A DNA stretch of 64,000 nucleotides, from positions 434,001 through 498,000 of the forward strand of contig NZ_QUQV01000002.1 in assembly GCF_003400205.1 (NCBI RefSeq), read 5' to 3'. Made by a program: the position numbers and the translations under genes. Position 1 is the stretch's first letter; each line of letters opens with the position of its first letter. Positions 19,290 through 27,500 of the stretch are shown here, one piece after another. Under the pieces are notes generated by a model, which saw only the letters and a list, made by a program, of their open reading frames with translations, was not told the DNA's origin and ran no database searches. The stretch comes from Bacillus sp. HNG (GTDB taxonomy: Bacteria; Bacillota; Bacilli; Bacillales; Bacillaceae_L).

Positions 19290-20432
19290 ATGATTCTTTG
19301 GATAGTCATCATCATCTGTACTGGTTTTCAAACGATATTAAACACAACTAGACCCATCATCACGTTATATGCTTCCGAAATGGGAGCGAATACATTTGAT
19401 ATTGGAATTTTAACAGCAGCATATGCTTTCTTTCCATTAATTTTCGCCATTCATGCTGGCAGAATTGCTGATAAGATTGGGGACCGATTACCTGTGTTTT
19501 TTGGATTAATCGGGATTTCAATTGGGATGGTCATCCCTTATTATTTTCCTTCCATGCTGAGTTTGATTATTTCACAATTAATTGTAGGAACAGCAGCAGT
19601 CTTTATTACGGTATCTTTACAAAACATACTTGGAAATATTGCGACAGAGGAAAAGCGTGATCAGTATTACAGTTTGTTTGGAATCGCTACCGCGATGGGA
19701 GCGATGATTGGTCCCATCATCGGAGGTTATTTAGGAGAACACATCTCTTATTCTTCCGTATTCATTGCTTCAATTTTTATTAATATCGTTCCTATTATAA
19801 TTTCGTTTTTTATTCCGGTTCTTCGGAAGCAAGAAACTAAGCAAAAGATGAGCATCACTGCTTCTGTCGGCTTATTAAAAATGCCTTTATTACGCAAAGC
19901 ATTAATATCAAGTGCCCTTGTACTTTATTCAAAGGATATATTCATCGCTTATTTTCCGCTATTTGCTAAACAGTATGGGATTTCAACATCAACGATTGGT
20001 TGGATTATTTCAATTCAGGGACTTGCGATTATTCTCGTTCGATTCTTACTACCTGCTTTAACAGGAAGACTAGGAAGAGACATTGTATTAATTGCTTCCG
20101 TTTTTATGGCTGGAATTTCGTTTTTATTAGTTCCATTTACAGGAAATGTGATTTTATTAGGTGCGTTAAGTGCCATTATGGGACTAGGGTTGGGATGTGG
20201 TCAACCTCTTTCAATGACAACCACCTATAATGCTTCACCAAAATCAAGGACTGGTGAAGTACTGGGATTACGACTTGCCTCTAATCGGCTATCTCAGTTA
20301 ATTGCCCCAGTCTTCTTTGGTTTAGTGGGTTCATGGGCTGGTATTTTCTCCGTATTTTTTATCAGTGGAACGTTTTTACTTGGTGGTTTATTTGCCATTA
20401 AGCCAGAAAAGAAAAGCAAACTAGCTTCATAG
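19290..20432 (+). CDS. MFS transporter
   Basis: The 380-residue protein has 12 hydrophobic segments and the major-facilitator loop AGRIADKIGDRLP between helices 2 and 3. I start it at the ATG at 19290, which follows GGTGAGGGG; upstream in-frame codons lack such a site and encode no helix. It is divergent from the LysR gene at the edge of the tricarboxylate locus. It might export or import a related acid, but drug-efflux-type MFS proteins look the same at this level, so substrate is unassigned. Confidence 0.82.
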   Translation: MILWIVIIICTGFQTILNTTRPIITLYASEMGANTFDIGILTAAYAFFPLIFAIHAGRIADKIGDRLPVFFGLIGISIGMVIPYYFPSMLSLIISQLIVGTAAVFITVSLQNILGNIATEEKRDQYYSLFGIATAMGAMIGPIIGGYLGEHISYSSVFIASIFINIVPIIISFFIPVLRKQETKQKMSITASVGLLKMPLLRKALISSALVLYSKDIFIAYFPLFAKQYGISTSTIGWIISIQGLAIILVRFLLPALTGRLGRDIVLIASVFMAGISFLLVPFTGNVILLGALSAIMGLGLGCGQPLSMTTTYNASPKSRTGEVLGLRLASNRLSQLIAPVFFGLVGSWAGIFSVFFISGTFLLGGLFAIKPEKKSKLAS

Positions 20433-20440
20433 AATACGCG

Positions 20441-20478
20441 TCTGCCTACAGCATGAAGGATAGCTGTAGGCATTATTT
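20441..20478 (+). terminator. Terminator of the MFS gene
   Basis: Stem TGCCTACAGC/GCTGTAGGCA with an ATGAAGGATA loop, then a T-rich tail, 13 bp after the stop. Confidence 0.75.
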
Positions 20479-20654
20479 ATGACAACATAATCCCCATTTT
20501 CCATCTATTACCCTCTCTCCTACAACTACAGTTTAATAATTATACAACCTAATAAAAACGCCTATAAACTATACAAAGTCATATTTTATTTCTCATATCC
20601 GAATAACTGTTATAAAATATAAGTTCAAGCATCCTAACGATTGGAGAAACAAAT

Positions 20655-22760
20655 ATGAAAGGTATATTTGAAAAAATAATGCCATATATAAAACGTGTCT
20701 GGGAATCTATTAAACGATTTTGGCGTGAAAAGCATCTGACAAAGATTTTGTTGCTGATTATGTTAGTTTTTATTTTAGTGACCATGCTTTTCTTTGCTTT
20801 CATGGCAAGCCAAGCTAATGTCCAGTCATTGAAGGACGGTTTGCGCCAAGCAACTGTTATTTATGATAAAGACGGTGAGGTTGCAACCAATATTGTTACA
20901 AACCGAACGGAAGGTATTCAGGTTGAAGAACTACCCGACCATGTAAAAAATGCGGTCATTGCAATTGAAGATGAACGCTTTTATAGCCATAATGGCTTTG
21001 ATATTAAAGGAATCATGCGCGCCTTTTTTAATAATCTATTTGCAGGAAGAATCACTGGTGGAGGAAGTACCATTACTCAGCAGTTGACAAAAAATGCACT
21101 TCTCTCTCCTGAACAGACCTATAAACGAAAAATCGAGGAGCTCTTTTTAGCATTAGAAATCGAAAAGCATTATTCCAAAGATGAAATTTTGCAAATGTAC
21201 TTGAATCAAGTATTCTTTGGAAATGGATCATGGGGAATAAGCCAAGCTTCTAAAAAATATTTTAATGAAGATATTGAACATGTTTCGATTAGTGAGGCGG
21301 CAATGTTGGCTGGACTTCTCCAAGCTCCTTCTGCACTAGATCCTTATCGAAATTACGATGGAGCAATCAAGAGAAGAAATACTGTCCTTTTGAAAATGCA
21401 TGAATTAAAGATGATTTCTGACGATGAATATGCACAAGCAAAAAAGGAAGAAATTAAGCTTGAGGATGGCGGCGGTAGTTATATTCAAAGAAACTATCCC
21501 TATTATGTAGATGCTGTTCTTGATGAAGCCATTAAAAAATATGGCCTAACTCAAGAGGAAATCCTTACTCGTGGGTACCGAATATATACGGAAATGGATC
21601 AACAGATTCAAGCATCACTTGAAGATGTCTATAAAAAAGACTACCTCTTCCCAAAAGGTAGAGATGTGCTCGTCCAAAGTGGAGCCGTTATGTTACATCC
21701 TGAAACAGGTGGAGTACTTGGATTAGTCGGAGGCCGTGGTGACTATGTATTCCGTGGTTTCAATCGTGCCACCCATTTGCAGGCACAGCCAGGGTCAACG
21801 ATAAAGCCACTAGCCGTTTATACTCCTGCACTTGAAGAAGGATATGAGGTAACTTCAGTGCTCAAGGATGAGTTGAAAACATATGGAGATTACACTCCAG
21901 AGAATTTCTCAAGAACCTACCAAGGTGAGGTAAAGATGTATGAAGCATTAGAGGATTCCCTGAATGCACCGACCGTGTGGCTGTTAGACCAAATTGGAAT
22001 TGATAAAGGGCTTGATGCTTTACGAAGGTTTGGCATTCCTTATACCGATGAAGATAAATACCTCGGAATTGGACTTGGAGGTATGCATAAAGGGACTTCA
22101 CCATTACAACTTGCGGAAGCCTATTCCGTTTTTGCCAATGATGGAAAACGACCAGATGGACATCTTATCTCAAAAATAGTTGGACCAACCGGGAATGTGA
22201 TTGCTGAACACAAGCATAAAACAACTCGAGTCACTTCTAAAAAAGTAGCCGATGATATGACGTCCATGCTTCTAAACGTAGTAGAAACAGGTTCAGGTAA
22301 GGGAACAAAAATCCCCGGAGTTGAGTTAGCCGGAAAAACGGGTTCAACACAGCTTCCTTATAAAGATATAAATGGTACAAAGGATCAATGGTTTGTCGGA
22401 TATACACCTAATTTCGTTGGTGCTGTTTGGTTAGGCTATGACAAAACAGATAAAACACATTATATTCAAGGAAGTAGCTCAGATTATATCGTTCCTATTT
22501 TTAAAGCAATGATGGAGGAAATGCTCCCATCGATGGAAGTGGATTCATTTGATGTCGTCTCGGTTAATGCGAAACTATCCGGACAAGAGGATCGAAAAAC
22601 AATTTCAAAAGAAGAAATCAAAGAAAAGGCTGAAAAAGTGGAAGAAGCCTTAAAAGAAGAAAGTGCAAAATGGAAGCTAGTTCTGGAAGAAGCAAAAAAA
22701 GACTTGAAGGATGTTAGTCAAAAAGTGAAAGAAAAAGTACAGGGATTACTTGGAAACTAG
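20655..22760 (+). CDS. pbpG: Class A penicillin-binding protein, PbpG/PbpF type
   Basis: This is a second bifunctional peptidoglycan synthase (701 residues). The membrane anchor is at about residues 33-53. The GT51 domain shows EDERFYSHNG near residue 108, GGSTITQQLTKN and LQMYLNQVFFGNGSWG. The transpeptidase domain shows GSTIKPL near residue 381, SLN near 434 and GKTGSTQLP near 560. After the enzyme there is a Lys/Glu-rich, probably coiled-coil tail of about 60 residues. It resembles the sporulation-linked PBP2c/2d group; I cannot decide firmly between paralogues. A clean terminator follows. Confidence 0.85.
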   Translation: MKGIFEKIMPYIKRVWESIKRFWREKHLTKILLLIMLVFILVTMLFFAFMASQANVQSLKDGLRQATVIYDKDGEVATNIVTNRTEGIQVEELPDHVKNAVIAIEDERFYSHNGFDIKGIMRAFFNNLFAGRITGGGSTITQQLTKNALLSPEQTYKRKIEELFLALEIEKHYSKDEILQMYLNQVFFGNGSWGISQASKKYFNEDIEHVSISEAAMLAGLLQAPSALDPYRNYDGAIKRRNTVLLKMHELKMISDDEYAQAKKEEIKLEDGGGSYIQRNYPYYVDAVLDEAIKKYGLTQEEILTRGYRIYTEMDQQIQASLEDVYKKDYLFPKGRDVLVQSGAVMLHPETGGVLGLVGGRGDYVFRGFNRATHLQAQPGSTIKPLAVYTPALEEGYEVTSVLKDELKTYGDYTPENFSRTYQGEVKMYEALEDSLNAPTVWLLDQIGIDKGLDALRRFGIPYTDEDKYLGIGLGGMHKGTSPLQLAEAYSVFANDGKRPDGHLISKIVGPTGNVIAEHKHKTTRVTSKKVADDMTSMLLNVVETGSGKGTKIPGVELAGKTGSTQLPYKDINGTKDQWFVGYTPNFVGAVWLGYDKTDKTHYIQGSSSDYIVPIFKAMMEEMLPSMEVDSFDVVSVNAKLSGQEDRKTISKEEIKEKAEKVEEALKEESAKWKLVLEEAKKDLKDVSQKVKEKVQGLLGN

Positions 22761-22768
22761 ATTTGCTA

Positions 22769-22801
22769 TGAGTATTGTTCAATCGAGCAATACTCTTTTT
22801 A
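22769..22801 (+). terminator. Terminator of the second PBP gene
   Basis: Stem GAGTATTG/CAATACTC with loop TTCAATCGAG, then TTTTT, just after the stop. Confidence 0.85.
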
Positions 22802-22843
22802 ATTAAACCAATAGTGGCATTTGGAGTGATGTTAACATACAAG

Positions 22844-23015
22844 TATTTGGTATTCTATGCACCTCCACTGACATTAGGGAGACAGCATCATCCTAATATC
22901 TGGTACTTCGTGTACCTCCACGATGATTCAGGCGACGCAATCCCCCTAATATTTGGTATAACATGTGCCTCCACGGACATTCGAGGGACACCACCCTCCT
23001 AATATCTGGTATATA
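22844..23015. repeat. Degenerate tandem repeat, period 53 bp
   Basis: The 323-bp gap 22761-23083 holds a tandem array. The box TAT(T/C)TGGTA recurs at 22844, 22897, 22950 and 23003, exactly 53 bp apart, each followed (except the last, partial copy) by a CCTCCA box about 17 bp on. The full box CCTAATAT(C/T)TGGTA occurs at 22892, 22945 and 22998. Sequence between boxes has diverged but the spacing is exact. Most units can form a short hairpin around GGTA...(T)ACC or GGTA...TGCC. No convincing ORF. Confidence 0.75.
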
Positions 23016-23072
23016 ATAGAACTGTATGAATGATAAAGCAGTTAACCTAACACTAATTCACTAAATAATGAA

Positions 23073-23102
23073 CAAAAAGCCCTCTATTTAGGGCTTTTTT
23101 CA
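23073..23102 (-). terminator. Terminator overlapping the end of the Nudix gene
   Basis: AAAAAGCCC/GGGCTTTTT with a TCTATTTA-type loop; the stop codon of the Nudix gene lies inside the loop and the 5' arm encodes the last codons. Confidence 0.8.
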
Positions 23103-23710
23103 ACAACTTCTAAAAAATGTTTTAAGATTCCGGCTGTTAAGCCCCAAATAACACGATCTTCATAATAATAAAAGCATTCGTCCATTCCTCTTACCTGCCA
23201 TTTATAATTCTGGCCACCAATGATATCGTTAAATGGGAAGTTTTCTTCTGGTTCGACATGAAATTTCACTTTAAAAATTTGCGGTGGATTTGCCTGAAAA
23301 AATGACAATGGTACCGTAAACACCTCGCCAACTTCTGCTGGATTCGGCCGAATCTCATCAGGATTGGTTATCACACCGACAAATGGATAAATAATCGTAC
23401 CAAATGGTGATACAAAATAATCTAATGGACTTACATCTGTAATCGAACTCTCTTTTATTCCTAGTTCCTCCATTGTTTCCCTAATCGCTGTATGTCTTTC
23501 ATCTTTATCAGTTGAATCCATTTTCCCACCTGGAAAACAAATCTCACCTGGCTGCCTTCTTAGTTGGCTTGAACGAACCTCAAATAAGATATGGACTTCA
23601 TTCTCTTTTTTTATCAAAGGAAGAAGAATGGAAAAGCGTTTGAATTCACCAAGACCTAATAGGGATGGAGTTCGATTTTTGACGACATTGACAATTTTAT
23701 CGATTTCCAT
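23084..23710 (-). CDS. Nudix hydrolase of the CoA diphosphatase (NudL/YeaB) type
   Basis: The 208-residue cytoplasmic protein carries the motif LRRQPGEICFPGGK and then TAIRETMEELGI. This joins the UPF0035/NudL sub-signature to the Nudix REUxEExGU core, the Mg2+ site that hydrolyses a nucleoside diphosphate linked to another moiety. Members cleave CoA and its derivatives to phosphopantetheine and 3',5'-ADP. It may be co-transcribed with the small gene at 23727-23993. Its terminator overlaps its own 3' end. Confidence 0.86.
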   Translation of the reverse strand: MEIDKIVNVVKNRTPSLLGLGEFKRFSILLPLIKKENEVHILFEVRSSQLRRQPGEICFPGGKMDSTDKDERHTAIRETMEELGIKESSITDVSPLDYFVSPFGTIIYPFVGVITNPDEIRPNPAEVGEVFTVPLSFFQANPPQIFKVKFHVEPEENFPFNDIIGGQNYKWQVRGMDECFYYYEDRVIWGLTAGILKHFLEVVEKSPK

Positions 23711-23726
23711 AGTTCACCTCGAATAT

Positions 23727-23993
23727 TTATTGTTTTAAGCCTTTAAAAGCTTGAATAAATTCAATTGGATCTTCTTTTATAAGATAGGAGAATACCCCTT
23801 GATTGGTATGGAGGTATAAAAAGCTTGTTCGGAAGGACACATCATACACATGCTCTAGTTGAAATTCATTTGCAGAAGAAAGGATTCTGTCTTCGAATAA
23901 TCGTAGTTGATGATGTGTTTCGATATATTTTTGTTCATTCCACTCAATTTTTCTTTGTATAACAATATACGAATGAGATGCAATAAATTTCAC
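23727..23993 (-). CDS. Small conserved-looking protein of unknown function
   Basis: The 88-residue protein starts with GTG at 23991-23993, preceded by AAAGGAG at good spacing; the open frame runs further upstream without a start signal. It has no signal peptide or membrane helix. The C-terminal half (LEHVYDVSFRTSFLYLHTNQ followed by GVFSY and EFIQAFKGL) reads like alternating beta strands ending in a helix, similar to bacterial PH-like domains, but that is only a resemblance. It lies 16 bp upstream of the Nudix gene on the same strand. Confidence 0.7.
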   Translation of the reverse strand: MKFIASHSYIVIQRKIEWNEQKYIETHHQLRLFEDRILSSANEFQLEHVYDVSFRTSFLYLHTNQGVFSYLIKEDPIEFIQAFKGLKQ

Positions 23994-24060
23994 AGATTCT
24001 CTCCTTTCTATTCCTATATTGTACCAGAAAATGATGTGCGGGGACTCCCATAACCAATAT

Positions 24061-24092
24061 AGAAAAACCACAGTGAAATATTATCACTGTGG
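24061..24092 (-). terminator. Terminator of trhO
   Basis: Stem CCACAGTGA/TCACTGTGG followed on the minus strand by TTTTTC, ten bases after the trhO stop. Confidence 0.85.
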
Positions 24093-24101
24093 TCGTCATT
24101 C

Positions 24102-25070
24102 TTATTGTTGTACTAATTCTTTTTCAAGAGCTAGTAAACGTTCCGCTACTTCTTCCTCAGATAAACCGTTCTCTTCTACATAGCGGTTACGTGGATGAAC
24201 ACGACATTCATGAGTACAGCCTCTTAAATATTTATGCTCATTTTCTTCTGAACATAGAATTTGTTCATTACATTCTGGATTTGCACAGTTTACATATCGT
24301 TCACATGGTTCACCAGTAAAATGGTCTTTACCAACAATAACGTGTTCTTTTTGATTTACTGGAACAGCAATTCTTTCATCAAAAACATAGAGTTGACCAT
24401 CCCAAAGGTCACCTTGTACCTCAGGATCTTTTCCGTAAGTTGCAATACCACCATGAAGTTGGCCAACTTCCTCAAAGCCTTCTCGCACTAACCAACCAGA
24501 GAATTTTTCACAACGAATACCGCCTGTGCAGTAAGTTAAAATCTTTTTGCCTTCAAGCATATCTTTATTTTCACGTACCCATTGTGGTAAATCGCGGAAT
24601 GTTTCGACGTCAGGTCTGATTGCACCTCTGAAATGTCCTAAATCATATTCATACGTGTTTCGTGCATCTAGAATAATAGTATTCTGATCCTGCATTTTTT
24701 CATAAAATTCTTTTGGACTTAAGTATTTACCAGTTAATTCAAGTGGATTAATATCATCCTCGAGACTTAAGTTCACAAGCTCGGGACGTGGTCTAACATG
24801 CATTTTCTTAAATGCATGTCCATCTGCTTCATCAATTTTAAAAACAATGCTGGCGAAGCGTGGATCTTTTCGCATTTCTTCCATATACTTGTCAGTTTGT
24901 TCAACTGTACCGGAAACCGTTCCGTTAATCCCTTCAGTCGCGACTAAAATACGACCTTTTAAACCGATTTCCTTACAGAAAGCAAGATGCTCTTTAGCAA
25001 ATTCGGCTGGATTTTCAATTGTCACATACTGGTAATAAAGTAATACTCGATAAGGTTTTGTTTCTGTCAT
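24102..25070 (-). CDS. trhO: tRNA uridine(34) hydroxylase TrhO (rhodanese-domain protein)
   Basis: TrhO (UPF0176, YceA/YbfQ group) hydroxylates U34 of tRNA to ho5U. The protein is 322 residues from the ATG at 25070. An N-terminal ferredoxin-like domain contains [16 protein letters not shown]. The rhodanese domain (about 115-215) has the catalytic Cys in [12 protein letters not shown]. The C-terminal part is Cys-rich ([12 protein letters not shown], then ILC and [12 protein letters not shown]), a probable zinc site. The start has only a weak GGCGG upstream; a longer frame begins at 25103 without better support. Confidence 0.9.
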   Translation of the reverse strand: MTETKPYRVLLYYQYVTIENPAEFAKEHLAFCKEIGLKGRILVATEGINGTVSGTVEQTDKYMEEMRKDPRFASIVFKIDEADGHAFKKMHVRPRPELVNLSLEDDINPLELTGKYLSPKEFYEKMQDQNTIILDARNTYEYDLGHFRGAIRPDVETFRDLPQWVRENKDMLEGKKILTYCTGGIRCEKFSGWLVREGFEEVGQLHGGIATYGKDPEVQGDLWDGQLYVFDERIAVPVNQKEHVIVGKDHFTGEPCERYVNCANPECNEQILCSEENEHKYLRGCTHECRVHPRNRYVEENGLSEEEVAERLLALEKELVQQ

Positions 25071-25251
25071 TATTTTTCGACCGCCTATCATTAATATTTG
25101 CAAGATATGAATGTGTTTAGGATCGAATTACACTTTTTTCTCTTACATCAGTGTATTGTATCAAATTTTTTAATACTAAATCAACGTTTTATACCTTCCT
25201 TATATTGTAAAGTTGTAAATTCGGTTTTTTTCTACAATAATATATCTATTC

Positions 25252-25281
25252 TTGACAATTGATATATAATAATCATGTCAA
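25252..25281. promoter_or_regulatory. Inverted repeat / promoter region of pdxK
   Basis: TTGACA and its inverse TGTCAA bracket an 18-bp AT-rich stretch that contains TATAAT, 25 bp upstream of the pdxK start. It may be a promoter element or an operator dyad; -35 to -10 spacing is not ideal (7 bp to TATAAT), so I do not assign a promoter firmly. Confidence 0.35.
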
Positions 25282-25305
25282 ACTTTTTGGATGGGGGTTT
25301 CAAAT

Positions 25306-26121
25306 ATGAGTTTACCAAAAGCATTAACAATTGCAGGTTCTGATAGCAGTGGTGGAGCAGGACTTCAAGCCGACTTAAAGACATTCCAAGAAAATGGGGT
25401 TTATGGCATGTCCGCCTTAACTGTAATTGTTGCAATGGACCCAAATAATCGTTGGAATCACCAAGTGTTTCCCGTTGACCATGATATCATTAAGGCACAA
25501 TTAGCAACAATCCTTGATGGCATTGGTGTTGATGCGGCGAAGACAGGAATGCTTCCTACTGTTGATATTATTGAAATTGCTGCAGATGCGGTAAGGAAAC
25601 ATAATCTTCAAAAATTTGTGGTTGACCCTGTAATGGTTTGTAAGGGCGAAGACGAAGTTCTATTCCCAGACCATGCCGTTGCTCTTAGAGAAATACTTAC
25701 TCCACTTGCAACCGTCATTACTCCAAATTTATTTGAAGCTGGCCAACTAAGTGGAATTGGTTCTATTACAACGATTGACCAGATGAAAGAAGCTGCAGTT
25801 AAGATACATGACCTTGGTGCAAAATATGTACTCGTAAAAGGTGGCGGAAAGCTAAAACACGATAAAGCAGTAGATGTTTTATATGATGGAAAGGAAATAG
25901 AGGTCCTTGAAGGCGACCGTTTTGAAACAACATATACCCACGGCGCAGGCTGCACTTCTTCCGCTGCGATTGCAGCAGGACTTGCAAAAGGATTAGATGT
26001 AAAGGAAGCCATATATGAAGCGAAGAAATTCATTACAGCTGCCATTCGTCATTCCTTCCAGCTAAATGAGTATGTTGGTCCAACAAATCATGCTGCACGT
26101 CGACTTTACGGTGATAACTAA
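25306..26121 (+). CDS. pdxK: Pyridoxine/pyridoxal/hydroxymethylpyrimidine kinase PdxK
   Basis: The 271-residue ribokinase-fold enzyme phosphorylates vitamin B6 vitamers and belongs to the ThiD-like PdxK of Gram-positive bacteria. Marks are TIAGSDSSGGAGLQADLKTF at the N-terminus, VVDPVMVCKGEDEVL in the middle and the anion-hole motif YTHGAGCTSSAAIAAGLA, whose Cys is catalytic in this subclass. The ATG at 25306 follows GGGGG; a frame five codons longer lacks a site. The ThiD paralogue for thiamine cannot be excluded from sequence, but CKG and HGAGCT favour PdxK. Confidence 0.88.
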   Translation: MSLPKALTIAGSDSSGGAGLQADLKTFQENGVYGMSALTVIVAMDPNNRWNHQVFPVDHDIIKAQLATILDGIGVDAAKTGMLPTVDIIEIAADAVRKHNLQKFVVDPVMVCKGEDEVLFPDHAVALREILTPLATVITPNLFEAGQLSGIGSITTIDQMKEAAVKIHDLGAKYVLVKGGGKLKHDKAVDVLYDGKEIEVLEGDRFETTYTHGAGCTSSAAIAAGLAKGLDVKEAIYEAKKFITAAIRHSFQLNEYVGPTNHAARRLYGDN

Positions 26122-26147
26122 GCTGTAGAAAAACTCTACAGCTTTTC
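26121..26147 (+). terminator. Terminator of pdxK
   Basis: Stem AGCTGTAGA/TCTACAGCT with an AAAAC loop, then TTTTC, starting at the pdxK stop. Confidence 0.85.
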
Positions 26148-26150
26148 TAA

Positions 26151-26290
26151 TCTTAGGCAAAGGAAAAAGCGCAAAACGCGGAGTCTTAAGGGATAAGTAT
26201 GACAGAAGGTGTTTGTTACCTTCCTTAGCGATTGGTTTAGACCTGAGAGCCGGTACGCATGGAACTGTGCATCCCAAAAACCTGCCTAGA
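26151..26290 (+). ncRNA. Candidate structured RNA upstream of an XRE regulator
   Basis: The 271-bp gap between pdxK and the XRE gene is not AT-rich filler. A closing helix pairs TCTTAGGCA (26151-26159) with TGCCTAGA (26283-26290). Inside are four hairpins in series: GCG-CAAAA-CGC; a two-part stem CTTAAGG/CCTTAG capped by AAGGT-GTTTGTT-ACCTT; GGT-TTAG-ACC; and GCATG-GAAC-TGTGC extended by GG/CC. The compact multi-branch form resembles a riboswitch or cis-regulatory leader. I do not recognise it as a known class. Pairings were found by eye. Confidence 0.5.
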
Positions 26291-26392
26291 CGAATTTTAA
26301 AGATGATGGTAATATTGTGAATATCATAGAATAATAGATTGTTCAATCCATGTATTCACTTGTAAAAAGCCATAGGTAAGGAGTGTGTAAAT

Positions 26393-26638
26393 ATGCCTGG
26401 GATTAACAAAGAGATCGTGAAATTTTTACGCAAAAGGAACAACATGACTCAACGGGATTTTGCTAAAGCAGTAAATTGCAGCTTTGCGTTAATTGCTCTT
26501 GTCGAAGTTGGCAAACGCAGAATTACAAACAACCTTGAAACGAAAATCAAAGAGTCTTTTAATTTAGATGATCAACAAATATCATCCCTTGCATCCATCG
26601 TTCAAGAAGTAGCAAAGGGCGTACATCCTTATATGTAA
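26393..26638 (+). CDS. Small XRE-family helix-turn-helix protein
   Basis: The 81-residue protein is almost entirely one lambda-repressor-like HTH (residues about 8-62): IVKFLRKRNNMTQRDFAKAV, then VNCSFALIALVEVGKRRIT, with the canonical Gln of helix 2. No second domain for ligand or oligomerisation is visible apart from a short C-terminal helix. AAGGAG stands upstream of the ATG. The candidate RNA at 26151-26290 lies about 100 bp before it. Target genes are unknown. Confidence 0.8.
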   Translation: MPGINKEIVKFLRKRNNMTQRDFAKAVNCSFALIALVEVGKRRITNNLETKIKESFNLDDQQISSLASIVQEVAKGVHPYM

Positions 26639-26643
26639 GATAA

Positions 26644-26681
26644 GAAAAAGCAATTGGACATGTGCGCCAATTGCTTTTTTA
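26644..26681. terminator. Bidirectional terminator between the XRE gene and modA
   Basis: Stem AAAAAGCAATTGG/CCAATTGCTTTTT between convergent genes, with T-runs on both strands. Confidence 0.88.
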
Positions 26682-27449
26682 TTGGATTCTTGTAAAACCA
26701 TATTCCTCGAATAAGGTTATGGCTTCCTCACTTGATAAGTATTCATAAAGTAGTGTTGCTTCTTCTACATGCTTCGAAGATTTAATAACCCCGATTGGAT
26801 AGATAATGGGTGAATGGAATTTAGAGTCCACACTCGTGATAACTTGAATCTGATCTGACGTTTGCGTATCTGTTTTATAAACAAATCCTGCATCAACATT
26901 TTCTGTTTCTACATATGTAAGTACTTGCCGAACATCCTTAGCAAGAATAAGCTGATTTTCAATTGTATTCCACAGCCCCATATTGTTTAATGCTTCTTTT
27001 GCATATGCTCCTGCAGGTACAATTTCTGGTATACCGATTGAAATTCGCTCTGCCTTTTTCAAATCTTCCACCGATTTAATATTGTTATTGTTTTCCTTCG
27101 GAGTAATTAAGACAATTTCATTACCGATTAAGTTTTGTTCATATTTATCATGAATTAGGCCGTCGTCCCTTAAAGCATTAAATTTCTCTAGTGACGCGGA
27201 TAAAAACAAATCTACTGGTGCACCCTGTGAAATTTGTTGAGCAAGTGCACCTGATGCCCCAAAATTAAAGGAGATATCTATTGTTGAATGTTTCTCTTCA
27301 AAATTTTTCTTTAATTCTTCGAGTACATTTTGCATGCTCGCTGCAGCAGAAACAGTAATTTCAAACCTCTCAACATCATCATTTACCTCAGGAGACCCAC
27401 ATCCATTTAAAAATAAGCCAAGTATGAGTAAAAACATGAATCTATACAT
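26679..27449 (-). CDS. modA: ModA-type molybdate/anion-binding lipoprotein, orphan
   Basis: The 256-residue protein is an extracytoplasmic binding protein of the ModA group. From the ATG at 27449 it starts with a lipoprotein signal ending LFLNGCGS (Cys17). ITVSAAASMQNVLEELK and SFNFGASGALAQQISQGAP, then DLFLSAS, are ModA marks for oxyanion binding. No modB or modC permease/ATPase gene is adjacent, so it either works with distant partners or has another role. Its ribosome binding site GGAAGGTG lies wholly in the 3' arm of a perfect 12-bp hairpin. Confidence 0.85.
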   Translation of the reverse strand: MYRFMFLLILGLFLNGCGSPEVNDDVERFEITVSAAASMQNVLEELKKNFEEKHSTIDISFNFGASGALAQQISQGAPVDLFLSASLEKFNALRDDGLIHDKYEQNLIGNEIVLITPKENNNNIKSVEDLKKAERISIGIPEIVPAGAYAKEALNNMGLWNTIENQLILAKDVRQVLTYVETENVDAGFVYKTDTQTSDQIQVITSVDSKFHSPIIYPIGVIKSSKHVEEATLLYEYLSSEEAITLFEEYGFTRIQ

Positions 27450-27493
27450 AAAACACCTTCCCCTAGTTAGTATAACTAAAAGGAAGGTGTTTT
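27450..27493 (-). promoter_or_regulatory. Hairpin that hides the modA ribosome binding site
   Basis: A perfect 12-bp inverted repeat (AAAACACCTTCC and GGAAGGTGTTTT, 20-nt loop) starts 7 bp after the uxaE stop and ends one base before the modA ATG. It can end uxaE transcripts or, in read-through RNA, block modA translation. Confidence 0.7.
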
Positions 27494-27500
27494 TGAACAA

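Noticed and set aside
25608-26045. Minus-strand ORF of 145 codons
   Set aside because: Antisense shadow of pdxK without ribosome binding site.
26151-26290. c-di-GMP-I riboswitch
   Set aside because: A GGCAAA and a GCAAAAC word are present, but the order and the conserved GACGCAAAGCC and GGNCUA parts are missing.
26062-26346. Minus-strand ORF of 94 codons over the RNA candidate
   Set aside because: Covers the pdxK terminator and inverted repeats; better explained by RNA structure on the plus strand.
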